Shown: piece by piece, positions 1 through 7,644 of the stretch
Position numbering within the stretch: the first letter of the stretch is position 1
Layout: every line of letters begins with the position of its first letter
Assembly (NCBI GenBank): GCA_002726205.1
Contig: PBSL01000012.1
Location: forward strand, 1 to 62,165
Source: Planctomycetaceae bacterium
GTDB taxonomy: Bacteria; Planctomycetota; Planctomycetia; Planctomycetales; Planctomycetaceae
Length of the DNA: 62,165 bases
Reading direction: 5' to 3'
Notes under the pieces: model-generated
Database searches by the model: none
What the model saw: only the letters and a program-made list of their open reading frames with translations
Told to the model about the DNA's origin: nothing
Position numbers and translations under genes: made by a program

Positions 1-1
1 G

Positions 2-436
2 GCCTTTAGTCGTTGGGACTGGCACGGCAACAACTTCGGCCGCAGCCGGCAGGACTTTCCGATGCTCGACCAGGGCGTCAGCGCGCTGGTCGAGGATCTT
101 GAGTCCCGGGATCTGCTCGAGGATGTCACCGTGGTGGTCTGGGGAGAGTTCGGTCGCACGCCGAAGGTCAACAACAAGGCCGGTCGTGACCACTGGCCGC
201 GGGTCAGTTGTGCCCTGCTGGCTGGAGGTGGGATGCAGACAGGACAGGTGGTCGGTGCCACCAACCGGTTGGGCGAATTTGCCCAGAAGCGACCGGTGCA
301 CTTCCAGGATGTATTCGCGACGATGTACCACAACCTGGGCATCGATGTCGAAAACTGGACCGTCGAAGATCTGCAGGGGCGTCCTCGGTACCTGGTCGAC
401 AACGACCAGCACCGCGTGATGCCGGAACTGGTCTGA
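2..436 (+). CDS. DUF1501 family protein, C-terminal part (5' end outside window)
   Basis: The frame is open from base 2, so the start lies before the window. Visible residues begin with WDWHGNNF and continue through [19 protein letters not shown] and the closing GRPRYLV segment. These are the C-terminal signatures of DUF1501, a family related to the sulfatase/alkaline-phosphatase fold that is very abundant in planctomycetes. The two complete DUF1501 proteins in this window (25736 and 36017) show the same blocks. The usual partner in this phylum is a DUF1549/DUF1553 protein, which would have to lie upstream, outside the window. The function of the family is not established. The 145 visible residues are about a third of the normal 420-480. 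Confidence 0.9.
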   Translation, partial: AFSRWDWHGNNFGRSRQDFPMLDQGVSALVEDLESRDLLEDVTVVVWGEFGRTPKVNNKAGRDHWPRVSCALLAGGGMQTGQVVGATNRLGEFAQKRPVHFQDVFATMYHNLGIDVENWTVEDLQGRPRYLVDNDQHRVMPELV

Positions 437-473
437 GTCGATACGTCGTTTGGGTCCGTGCGAGAACGGTGTG

Positions 474-1916
474 ATGGACGGCCCAGAGTTCTCGCACGTC
501 ACCGACATCACCCCCGCCCCGGTCGGCCTGCTGCGATTGTGGTTTGGCTTTCGTGCCGACGTGACCCGTGCCAAGTACGTGGCAACGGGAGTCGGCTTGA
601 TGATTGTCAAGTACGCTGTCGAGGCCGCGGCGTTGGGGTTGCTCAACGAGCGATTCCTGTCGCCCTTTGATTTTCTGAATCCGGTGTACTCGGTCCGCCA
701 GGAACTGGTTCGTGGTGCCCCGGAGTGGCTGGGCTGGGCCTGGTTCTTCTGGACGCTGCCGTTTCTGTGGATCGCTGTGACGATGACCGTGCGACGAGCG
801 GTCAATGCGGGGCGCTCGCCCTGGTTTTGTCTGCTGATCCTGGTGCCGATCGTCAACCTGGCCGCGATGCTGTTTCTGGCGATCGCACCCGGTCGCCAAC
901 GCTTCGAGTCCGTTCCGCAGCGTGACGAGGTCGCGGTCCCCGTCCAGAGTTTTCGCAGTGCCGTGCTGGGCGTTGTTGTGGGCCTGGGCATTGCGCTGAC
1001 GATGGTGGGCGTGAGCGTCTATGCGTTTGACACTTACGGCTCTTCGCTGTTTCTGGGCACTCCCGTGCTCATGGGAGCGGTTGCCTCGGTGATCTCCAAC
1101 TCGGTCGCACCACGAAAATACTCCTCGAGCATCAGCCTGGGCATGCTGACCGTTCTGCTTGCTGGTGCCGGGCTGTTGGCCTTCGCCCTCGAGGGGCTGA
1201 TCTGTATCGTGATGGCGGCACCGATAGCACTTCCTCTGGGAGGATTGGGAGGGGTCCTGGGCAAGATCATCGCCGAGGTCAGTGTGCGACCGATCCAGGG
1301 CACGATGGCCGCAATGATGTTCTTGCCGATCTGGGCCGGCGTCGAGGGCTTTGTCACGCCGGAGAGAGAATTCGTGGTGACGACTGCCGTGGAAATCGAT
1401 GCGGGCATCGACCGTGTCTGGAACGGCGTGATTCACTTTCCGGAACTGCAGAAACCCGATGAATGGTACTTCCGCTGGGGAATTGCCTGTCCGATGCGGG
1501 CCGAGATCGACGGCGTCGGCGTCGGTGCCGTGCGGCGCTGTATCTTCACGACGGGGACCTTCGTCGAACCAATCACCAGTTGGGACGAGCCCCATCGACT
1601 GGCGTTCGACGTGGTATCGCAACCGGCTCCGATGTTCGAGTTGACGCCCTACGCCGACGTTCATCCACCACATCTCGATGGTGGTTTACGCAGTACGCGG
1701 GGAGAATTCGTTCTCGAGGAAGTTTCGCCGGGCAAGACGCGTCTGCTTGGTCGAACCTGGTATCGGTTCGACATGTTCCCCCATACCTACTGGACGCTCT
1801 GGTCTGACCTGATGATCCATCGGATCCACAAACGGGTACTCGACCACGTCAAGTTTCATGCGGAAAGAAATCCGCCGGAACGCTCCGCGGTGATCCCGAC
1901 CGGGCCGCCGCGTTGA
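474..1916 (+). CDS. Membrane protein: DUF805-like transmembrane region with C-terminal SRPBCC-like domain
   Basis: About 480 residues. Residues 1-300 hold roughly seven hydrophobic segments. One stretch (RRAVNAGRSPWFCLLILVP) resembles the DUF805 core, where a short basic/Gly loop precedes a membrane helix. From about residue 300 to the end the protein is soluble: VVTTAVEIDAGIDRVWNGV starts a domain with the layout of SRPBCC/polyketide-cyclase proteins, in which a beta strand and a helix follow an xVW motif and a long C-terminal helix (IHRIHKRVLDHVKF) closes the fold. The ATG at 474 is preferred; the frame is also open to a TTG at 450. The 3' end overlaps the convergent exonuclease gene by 61 bases. 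No enzymatic residues are evident, so a lipid- or ligand-binding role is only a guess. Confidence 0.75.
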   Translation: MDGPEFSHVTDITPAPVGLLRLWFGFRADVTRAKYVATGVGLMIVKYAVEAAALGLLNERFLSPFDFLNPVYSVRQELVRGAPEWLGWAWFFWTLPFLWIAVTMTVRRAVNAGRSPWFCLLILVPIVNLAAMLFLAIAPGRQRFESVPQRDEVAVPVQSFRSAVLGVVVGLGIALTMVGVSVYAFDTYGSSLFLGTPVLMGAVASVISNSVAPRKYSSSISLGMLTVLLAGAGLLAFALEGLICIVMAAPIALPLGGLGGVLGKIIAEVSVRPIQGTMAAMMFLPIWAGVEGFVTPEREFVVTTAVEIDAGIDRVWNGVIHFPELQKPDEWYFRWGIACPMRAEIDGVGVGAVRRCIFTTGTFVEPITSWDEPHRLAFDVVSQPAPMFELTPYADVHPPHLDGGLRSTRGEFVLEEVSPGKTRLLGRTWYRFDMFPHTYWTLWSDLMIHRIHKRVLDHVKFHAERNPPERSAVIPTGPPR

Positions 1917-2479
1917 AGCAGCGTCGTGTAGAGTGTCGCGAGGTTTCGACAGTCGTCGATTCCGCGATGGTGGTGCCCGGCCAGAGTCAGGTCCAAATCT
2001 GTCAGCATCCGCGCCATTCCCGGTGCCCTGGAGCAGCCCTTGACGGAACAGAATGCGTGCTTGATGTTCTGCCAGCGCGTGTAGATCGGGCGAAGACTCG
2101 CGACTTCGGGCACGGCCGCTGAACATTGTGCGGGGAGCATCGTACCCAGGTCCCAGTCTCCGCAGGTGACAATCAAGGCGTTGGTCTCGTCCAGATCATG
2201 GCCGTCCAGCCAATCGTGATGACGTGCCAGGACCTCCGTGAAACTGTCTGCGGTTTCCACGTCGGATTGGCTGATCGAGGTGAGGTTTCTGCAGAACTCG
2301 GTCAGAACCGGGTGGTGTCGGGGGCGGACAAAAGACTGGAACTCGTCGACGATCTCGAAAGAACCCAGCGAGATGAGTACCGAGGGGAACTCGATGATCT
2401 CCTGCGGCCGTGGTTGGTTGCGGTCGTCGCAGGTCGCCTCGAAGTCCACGATCACGGCGAATGCGTATTCACAATCCAT
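1856..2479 (-). CDS. DEDDh 3'-5' exonuclease, ERI1/KapD-like
   Basis: A 207-residue DnaQ-fold exonuclease. Exo I is VIVDFEATCD near the N terminus, with Asp and Glu as metal ligands. Exo II is the TCGDWDL region in the middle. Exo III is HHHRGIDDCRN near residue 175, which supplies the catalytic His and last Asp of the DEDDh class. The ATCD spelling and the CGDWD block are typical of the ERI-1/KapD branch, which trims RNA 3' ends, rather than of DNA polymerase proofreading subunits. It is a lone domain without extra RNA-binding modules. The ATG at 2479 was chosen; a GTG at 2503 would add eight residues. It is divergent from the following HTH gene. The RNA substrate is inferred from the family. 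Confidence 0.85.
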   Translation of the reverse strand: MDCEYAFAVIVDFEATCDDRNQPRPQEIIEFPSVLISLGSFEIVDEFQSFVRPRHHPVLTEFCRNLTSISQSDVETADSFTEVLARHHDWLDGHDLDETNALIVTCGDWDLGTMLPAQCSAAVPEVASLRPIYTRWQNIKHAFCSVKGCSRAPGMARMLTDLDLTLAGHHHRGIDDCRNLATLYTTLLQRGGPVGITAERSGGFLSA

Positions 2480-2753
2480 GTTTGATTCGAGGCCTGTTAC
2501 CACTGGCTGTCGAGCACCCGGTTATTGCCGTGCAGGGGAAAACCTCTCGCACGGGGTACGATTGTGTGACGAGCTCAGCGTATCAACACCCGGGATCAAT
2601 CGCAAAACTCGGACGAGCGTCGACGGTTGGTCGGCAATCAATGACAGGCCGTCATGTCGGTTGATACCATCCGGGAGAAGCTCGGCGTAAGATCCGAAGA
2701 ATGTTGTCAGCCGCGTTGACTCGGGTGACCTGCAGAAAGGCGGTTGCGACACC

Positions 2754-3428
2754 ATGGCGAGTGATCAGCAGAGATTGAGCTACGAGCAGGCTGCCTTGCG
2801 ACTGGGCCTGTCGGAGGATCAACTCCGCGATCTGAAGAAGGCCCGCCGAATTCGTGATTACCCCGACTACGGGGGGTGGATGTTCAAGGCCGAGGAGATC
2901 GAAGCCCTGGCGCTTGAACTGGCCGCTGAGCAAGCCTTGCCAGCTGCCGATCAAACAGCAGACGGCGAAGCGAATCGCCTGTTCGGGACCGGAATCGATC
3001 GGCGGCCCTCGACGCCCTCGCCGGTTTCAGATGACCTGGTCGAAGCAGCTCAGGATCACCCGAATGAGGAAAAGAACGACGCCAGTGGTTCGGACGATGA
3101 CGCAGCCACGAAAGAGGAGCGAAAGGCCGAACAACGGGAGTGGAAGGCCTGGCGGAGAAAATGGCTGCTGCAGTGCCCCGTGGATCATCGCGGCCGATTC
3201 GGACACTTCATCAATCGCAATTTCCGGGATGACTACCGGAACACGACGACGAATCCCTGCGAGTTGTTCCTGGATCAACTCAAGGACACATCCAGCAGCC
3301 CAACCAGGGACAGTTCCGGCAGTGAAATGCGCGAAACGTCCGAGACTCTGTCCGTGTTGTCGAATTTCGGGTGTGTCGGGGCCATTGTGCTGTTTTTCGT
3401 CATTTGCTGGATTGCCTCGCTATTGTAG
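2754..3428 (+). CDS. Putative HTH protein with C-terminal membrane anchor
   Basis: 224 residues, function unknown. Residues 6-50 (LSYEQAALRLGLSEDQL, then RRIRDYPDYGGWMFKAEEI) look like an excisionase/MerR-type HTH module: helix-turn-helix, a short wing, then a helix. Residues 60-125 are polar and charged, probably disordered. Residues 125-190 contain WKAWRRKWLLQCP and a conserved-looking HRGRFGHFINRNF segment. The last 20 residues (VGAIVLFFVICWIASLL) are one hydrophobic helix, so the protein may be tail-anchored with the HTH in the cytoplasm. It follows a 250-base divergent gap that includes an imperfect dyad at 2637-2665. A membrane-bound regulator is one reading, but DNA binding is not shown by sequence alone. 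Confidence 0.6.
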   Translation: MASDQQRLSYEQAALRLGLSEDQLRDLKKARRIRDYPDYGGWMFKAEEIEALALELAAEQALPAADQTADGEANRLFGTGIDRRPSTPSPVSDDLVEAAQDHPNEEKNDASGSDDDAATKEERKAEQREWKAWRRKWLLQCPVDHRGRFGHFINRNFRDDYRNTTTNPCELFLDQLKDTSSSPTRDSSGSEMRETSETLSVLSNFGCVGAIVLFFVICWIASLL

Positions 3429-3488
3429 TGCTCGCAGTCCTGATCTCGCTCTTGTTGCAACTGATCCCCGCAGAAGGCCACGACAATC

Positions 3489-4394
3489 ATGCGAAAAGAA
3501 ACCGGAACAACCGTCGGTTGGGGACGTCGAGCCTTTCTGAAGGACGGGGCGCTGGTCCTGGCCGCCACCGCAGTGAGTCCCGCGTCATTGCTGAATGCTG
3601 AAGAAAAATCGGACTTGAAGGTCGGGCTGATCACCGACCTTCATTATGCCGACAAGGCTCCCTCAGGAACTCGCCACTACCGGGCGACTCCGGCCAAACT
3701 GGCTGAAGCTGCCGAGGAATTCGGCCGGCAGAAGCCGTCTTTCGTCGTGGAACTCGGCGATTTCATTGATGCGGCCGACTCGGTGAAAGCAGAGCTCGGC
3801 TACCTGAAGAGAATCAACCGGGATTTTTCAACGATCTGCAAGAACCGGCATCACGTGCTCGGCAATCACTGTGTTTACACGCTGAGGAAGCAGGAGTTCC
3901 TCGAAGGGGTTGGACAGAAGAAGTCGTATTACTCGTTTGACGTGGGGCGATTTCATTTCGTCGTGCTGGATTCGTGCTTCCGCAGTGATGGGGTGCCCTA
4001 CGGTCGGAAGAACTTCGAGTGGACCGATCCCAATATCCCCGCTGCTGAACTTGATTGGCTCCGGGCGGACCTGAAAGCCACGTCGAAGCAGACCGTCGTC
4101 TTTGCACACCAGCGGCTGGATGTCAGCACTCATTACGGTGTCAAGAACGGTGTCGCTGTCCGGAAAGTGCTTGAAGCGTCGAAGAAGGTCCTGGCCGTCT
4201 TTCAGGGGCACAGCCATGTGAATGACCACAAGGACATTGCAGGCATCCATTACTGCACACTGGTCGCGATGATCGAGGGCCCCGGACCCGAGAACAACGG
4301 TTACTCGCTGATGAGCCTCGCCGACGACGGAACGATCCGTATCAAGGGCTTCCGAAAGCAAAGTCCCTACCAATGGCGACCGGGAGTCGGCTGA
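3489..4394 (+). CDS. Tat-exported calcineurin-like metallophosphoesterase
   Basis: 301 residues. The N terminus has a twin-arginine leader (GRRAFLKDGALVLAATAV), so the folded enzyme is probably exported with its metals bound. All dinuclear-metal motifs are present: DLH at 50-52, GDF at 90-92, GNH at 125-127, FAHQR in the middle and GHSH near residue 240. Such enzymes hydrolyse phosphomonoesters or phosphodiesters; the substrate cannot be inferred here. The gene begins 60 bases after the HTH/anchor gene on the same strand, which may mean a shared transcript. The convergent DUF3500-like gene ends 60 bases downstream. Confidence 0.88.
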   Translation: MRKETGTTVGWGRRAFLKDGALVLAATAVSPASLLNAEEKSDLKVGLITDLHYADKAPSGTRHYRATPAKLAEAAEEFGRQKPSFVVELGDFIDAADSVKAELGYLKRINRDFSTICKNRHHVLGNHCVYTLRKQEFLEGVGQKKSYYSFDVGRFHFVVLDSCFRSDGVPYGRKNFEWTDPNIPAAELDWLRADLKATSKQTVVFAHQRLDVSTHYGVKNGVAVRKVLEASKKVLAVFQGHSHVNDHKDIAGIHYCTLVAMIEGPGPENNGYSLMSLADDGTIRIKGFRKQSPYQWRPGVG

Positions 4395-4454
4395 GTGCCC
4401 TGCCCTGCCCGGTGCCGGTTGTCACAACGATGAGGTCCCGGCTCAGCGGAAGCG

Positions 4455-5492
4455 TCAGGCCGGTTTGCGGATGTGGACCCAGGTGTGCACGTGCGGTTTG
4501 CCGCGGAAGTACCAGACCATGGCCGGCCCTTCGATCTGCCAGACATCCCACACGCGGTCATTGCCGATGTCCATGTTCTGGTAATAAGCGAAGTGCAGTT
4601 TGTCGAACTGGGCCTCGACCAACTTCATGCACTCGTCCACGTCGACCTTTCGAAACGGGGCCAGGACATCGGCGATCACCTTGCGGGCCAGGTTCTTTTG
4701 GTCGTCGCTGAAATCCGCAACCGGAACACCGTGGGGGGCTACGTTCCTGGCGTGGAACTGGACCGTCTTTTTCTTCTGTTCGGGTCGGGCGTCGTTGCGG
4801 AGAGCGAGTTTTCTTTGCTTGCCATCCAGTGCCTGGAACAAGGCGTTGGCGCGTTTGGCCTGGTACCAGTAAATGTTGCCGGGGTGCCCGGGCTTTTCGT
4901 TGAAGCCTCCCGCGGCATGGCCGTAGAAGATCGGCCCGCCAAACGCGGCTCCTTTGACCGAGTCGCCGTCACATCGTCGGGTCACGTGTCGGCCGGAGAA
5001 CACGAACTCGAATTTGCCCGATCCGGGCTGACCAAACAGGGCAACCGAGCAACCGTCGAATCCGCGTCGTCGATTCGCCTGCCGATTGTCGCTCTCGACC
5101 TGGGTCAACACCTTTCCAGAGAATTTCTCGCTGTGCAGGCTCTTGAAGATGTCGCGGATCATCGCCTGCTGGTCCTTGGAGAAATCCGTGCCGACGGTGG
5201 CCTTGGTGATGTTCCAGTTGTTGTTGACCGCCTGGCGGAGTGGATGGCCGAAGGGAAACGTCATGATCTTCTTCTGCGGCTCGGTCAACGTCTTGTAGAA
5301 GTGACCGACGAGCGTTTCCGGGGTCGGCTTTTTTGCCGCCTCGGCCGCCTCGGCCGCCTTGACCGTCGCGGGAGAAAGTGGAGGCGACAACGCCGACGCC
5401 GTGACAATTCCGGCGGTCGTCGTTTCCAGGAACTTGCGACGCGTCAGTTCAGCGGGACGGGAAGAATCAGCGTGTTGTGGCTGTCCAAGCAT
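4455..5492 (-). CDS. DUF3500-like exported protein
   Basis: 345 residues with a Tat-type leader (LTRRKFLETTTAGIVTASAL) at about 16-36. The mature part resembles the DUF3500 family: a helical start built around LTEPQKK and MTFPFGHPLR, a central FVFSGRHVTRRCDGD segment, then FGGPIFYGH. The C-terminal half has the HFAYYQNMDI and GPAMVWYFRG segments expected of that family. The biochemical role of DUF3500 is unknown. The start is the ATG at 5492, which follows an AGAGAG stretch. The opposite strand is also open through this whole gene, in frame with the downstream esterase, but that reading has no family features. Confidence 0.65.
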   Translation of the reverse strand: MLGQPQHADSSRPAELTRRKFLETTTAGIVTASALSPPLSPATVKAAEAAEAAKKPTPETLVGHFYKTLTEPQKKIMTFPFGHPLRQAVNNNWNITKATVGTDFSKDQQAMIRDIFKSLHSEKFSGKVLTQVESDNRQANRRRGFDGCSVALFGQPGSGKFEFVFSGRHVTRRCDGDSVKGAAFGGPIFYGHAAGGFNEKPGHPGNIYWYQAKRANALFQALDGKQRKLALRNDARPEQKKKTVQFHARNVAPHGVPVADFSDDQKNLARKVIADVLAPFRKVDVDECMKLVEAQFDKLHFAYYQNMDIGNDRVWDVWQIEGPAMVWYFRGKPHVHTWVHIRKPA

Positions 5493-5711
5493 GTCAGATC
5501 TCTCTTCTGGTCTGTCGGTCTGGTGTACCGGTGGAGAGTGGAAGCGTGGCGTGATCAGGCCACCGGGCGAATCGCGATCGATGGATTATTCCCGAAAGGC
5601 CAGCGGTTGTGCCAGTGTCCGTGGCAAGAGAATCCGGACCCGGTTCGCTTGAACCCCTGCCCTGTTTCGGACGAGACTGATCATCCTGGATCCTGGTGGG
5701 TGCGAGACGTC

Positions 5712-7520
5712 ATGAATCGACTTGTCGTGGTTTTGCTTGTGCCGTGGATGGCAGCTCCGGTTGTCGCGGCTGACAGGGTGCCGACGACTGTCCCCGAGAT
5801 CGCCGCCGACTTCGACCCGGGTGCAGAACCGCTGGACATCAAGGTCGTGCGGGAATGGAAAGAAGAGGGTCTTGTTCTCCGTCACGTCACGTTTCATGTC
5901 GGCACGTTCAAAGACCGGCCAGCCCGGATGGCAGCGTTTTATGGATTTCCCTTGAGTAAGAAGAAATTGCCGGGCCTGTTGCACCTGCACGGTGGTGGGC
6001 AACGGGCGTTCCTGCACGAGGTGAAGTTTTATTGTCAACGGGGCTACGCTTGCCTGTCGATCAACTGGGGCGGGCGGGAAATGGAACAGGCGCGGCCCGG
6101 CGATGCCAACACCGATTGGGGCGCCGTTGATCCCACGCAAAAGAACGTGCCGGGATACTTCAACTTGCAGCCCGGGCCGAGGTCTCTCGATACGACCGAT
6201 TCCCCTCGGAACAACAACTGGTACCTGCTGACGATCGGGGCCCGGAGGGGATTGACCTTCCTCGAGCGGCAGCCACGAGTCGATCCCTCGCGGCTCGGTG
6301 TCTACGGGCATTCGATGGGTGGAAACCTGACCGTCTATGTGGCCGGGACCGATCAGCGGGTCAAGGTGGCGGCACCCTCGGTGGGCGGCCAGGGGTTTCG
6401 TACGGTCCCCTGGCCGCTGCTGCCGGCGCAGAGAAAGCAGGTTCCCAGGGGTGATATCGAAATGTTCCGGGCCACACTGGGCTTCCAGTCCTACGCACCG
6501 CACATCAAGGCCCCCCTGCTCTGGCTCGGTGCAACCAACGACTTTCATGGAATCATGGACGACACCTACCGGACCGGATTGCTGATCCCGCATGCGAATG
6601 TTCGCTACTCGTTCGCCCTGCACCTGAATCACCGCTTCACATCGGCGTTTGCCGTGACTCGACCACTCTGGATCGACCAGCATCTCAAGGGAAGCTTCAG
6701 GTTTCCCGAGACACCCGCGTCGTCGTTGGTTCTCGACAAGGTTCCCCGACTCAACGTCACGCCCGATGCTTCACGTCCCGTCGAGAAGGTCCAGATCCTG
6801 TACTCCGTCGATCCCGACCCTCAGGCCCGATTCTGGCGGACGGCCAGGTTGCTGCGAAAAGGTGAATCAGGATCCTGGACGGCCGAACTCCCCATCCTCT
6901 CAAACGATCAACCGCTGTTCGCCTTTGCCAACGTGCATTACCGGCTCGAGAAGCAGGTCCCGGTCCAATTTGCTCGGCCCACATCGACCTTTACCATCAG
7001 TTCACTGATTCACACGGCCACACCGGAACAACTCAAGCACAACCGTGTACTGGTCACCGACAGGCGATCCTTGCTGATCGACAGTTTTGCCCACGGCTTT
7101 CGGGACTGGTACCGGTTGTCGGCTGACAACCCGCACCACTGGCAGTTCTGGACACGCAAGCTCGGCGATTCCAAGTGGCGAGGTCCGGCAGACCATCGCC
7201 TGACGTTTGACGTGAAAACCAGGGAAGCGAACCGGCTGGTCGTGATCATCAACGAGAACTTCTTCCGGTCCTACCGGGGTCGCAATCGTGAGATGCTGGG
7301 CAGTGTGGATCTGCCGGGAGGCAACAGGTGGCACACGATCAGCCTGGGTCCGTCGCGGTTCAGGACAGCCGACGGCAAGGACAAGCTGAAATCGTGGGAG
7401 CATGCCGACCAGCTTGGTTTTCGAGCCTACTACGGGTCTCAGCAGAAGCCGGTGATTGGCAGCACCCGCTGGGCTGGTCCTCGCCCGGAATTCCGGAACC
7501 TGAGGTGGACGAAGCCGTAA
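5712..7520 (+). CDS. Secreted alpha/beta hydrolase, acetyl-xylan-esterase/dienelactone-hydrolase-like
   Basis: 602 residues. The signal peptide is MNRLVVVLLVPWMAAPVVAA. The catalytic domain spans about 45-330. HLHGGGQ (92-98) is the oxyanion side, GHSMGG (199-204) holds nucleophile Ser201, and the best acid and base candidates are Asp277 in GATNDFHG and His307 in LHLNHRF. The remaining 270 residues are beta-rich with no clear named domain. They may be a carbohydrate-binding or packing module. The open frame runs upstream to 4473, but the signal peptide fixes the start at the ATG at 5712. The protein probably removes acyl groups from carbohydrates outside the cytoplasm. The substrate is inferred from family and context only. 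Confidence 0.82.
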   Translation: MNRLVVVLLVPWMAAPVVAADRVPTTVPEIAADFDPGAEPLDIKVVREWKEEGLVLRHVTFHVGTFKDRPARMAAFYGFPLSKKKLPGLLHLHGGGQRAFLHEVKFYCQRGYACLSINWGGREMEQARPGDANTDWGAVDPTQKNVPGYFNLQPGPRSLDTTDSPRNNNWYLLTIGARRGLTFLERQPRVDPSRLGVYGHSMGGNLTVYVAGTDQRVKVAAPSVGGQGFRTVPWPLLPAQRKQVPRGDIEMFRATLGFQSYAPHIKAPLLWLGATNDFHGIMDDTYRTGLLIPHANVRYSFALHLNHRFTSAFAVTRPLWIDQHLKGSFRFPETPASSLVLDKVPRLNVTPDASRPVEKVQILYSVDPDPQARFWRTARLLRKGESGSWTAELPILSNDQPLFAFANVHYRLEKQVPVQFARPTSTFTISSLIHTATPEQLKHNRVLVTDRRSLLIDSFAHGFRDWYRLSADNPHHWQFWTRKLGDSKWRGPADHRLTFDVKTREANRLVVIINENFFRSYRGRNREMLGSVDLPGGNRWHTISLGPSRFRTADGKDKLKSWEHADQLGFRAYYGSQQKPVIGSTRWAGPRPEFRNLRWTKP

Positions 7521-7644
7521 CGGTTTGGCCGGTCCAGGCTGCGTGATCGATCGAGCAGTTTTCGTCAGCGGGTTGAATGGCCGACGCCCAGCGAAGTAAG
7601 GTGCTGCGTCCCAATCACAGGACGTTTCCGGGAAGAACCTCATC

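Noticed and set aside
204-1673. 489-codon minus-strand frame opposite the DUF805/SRPBCC gene
   Set aside because: Its composition is rich in His, Arg and Gln with no recognisable domain, while the plus-strand frame shows membrane helices and a real fold.
4473-5711. Long open frame opposite the DUF3500-like gene, in frame with the esterase
   Set aside because: It has no signal peptide or family features. The esterase starts with a proper leader at 5712, and long antisense frames are expected in GC-rich DNA.
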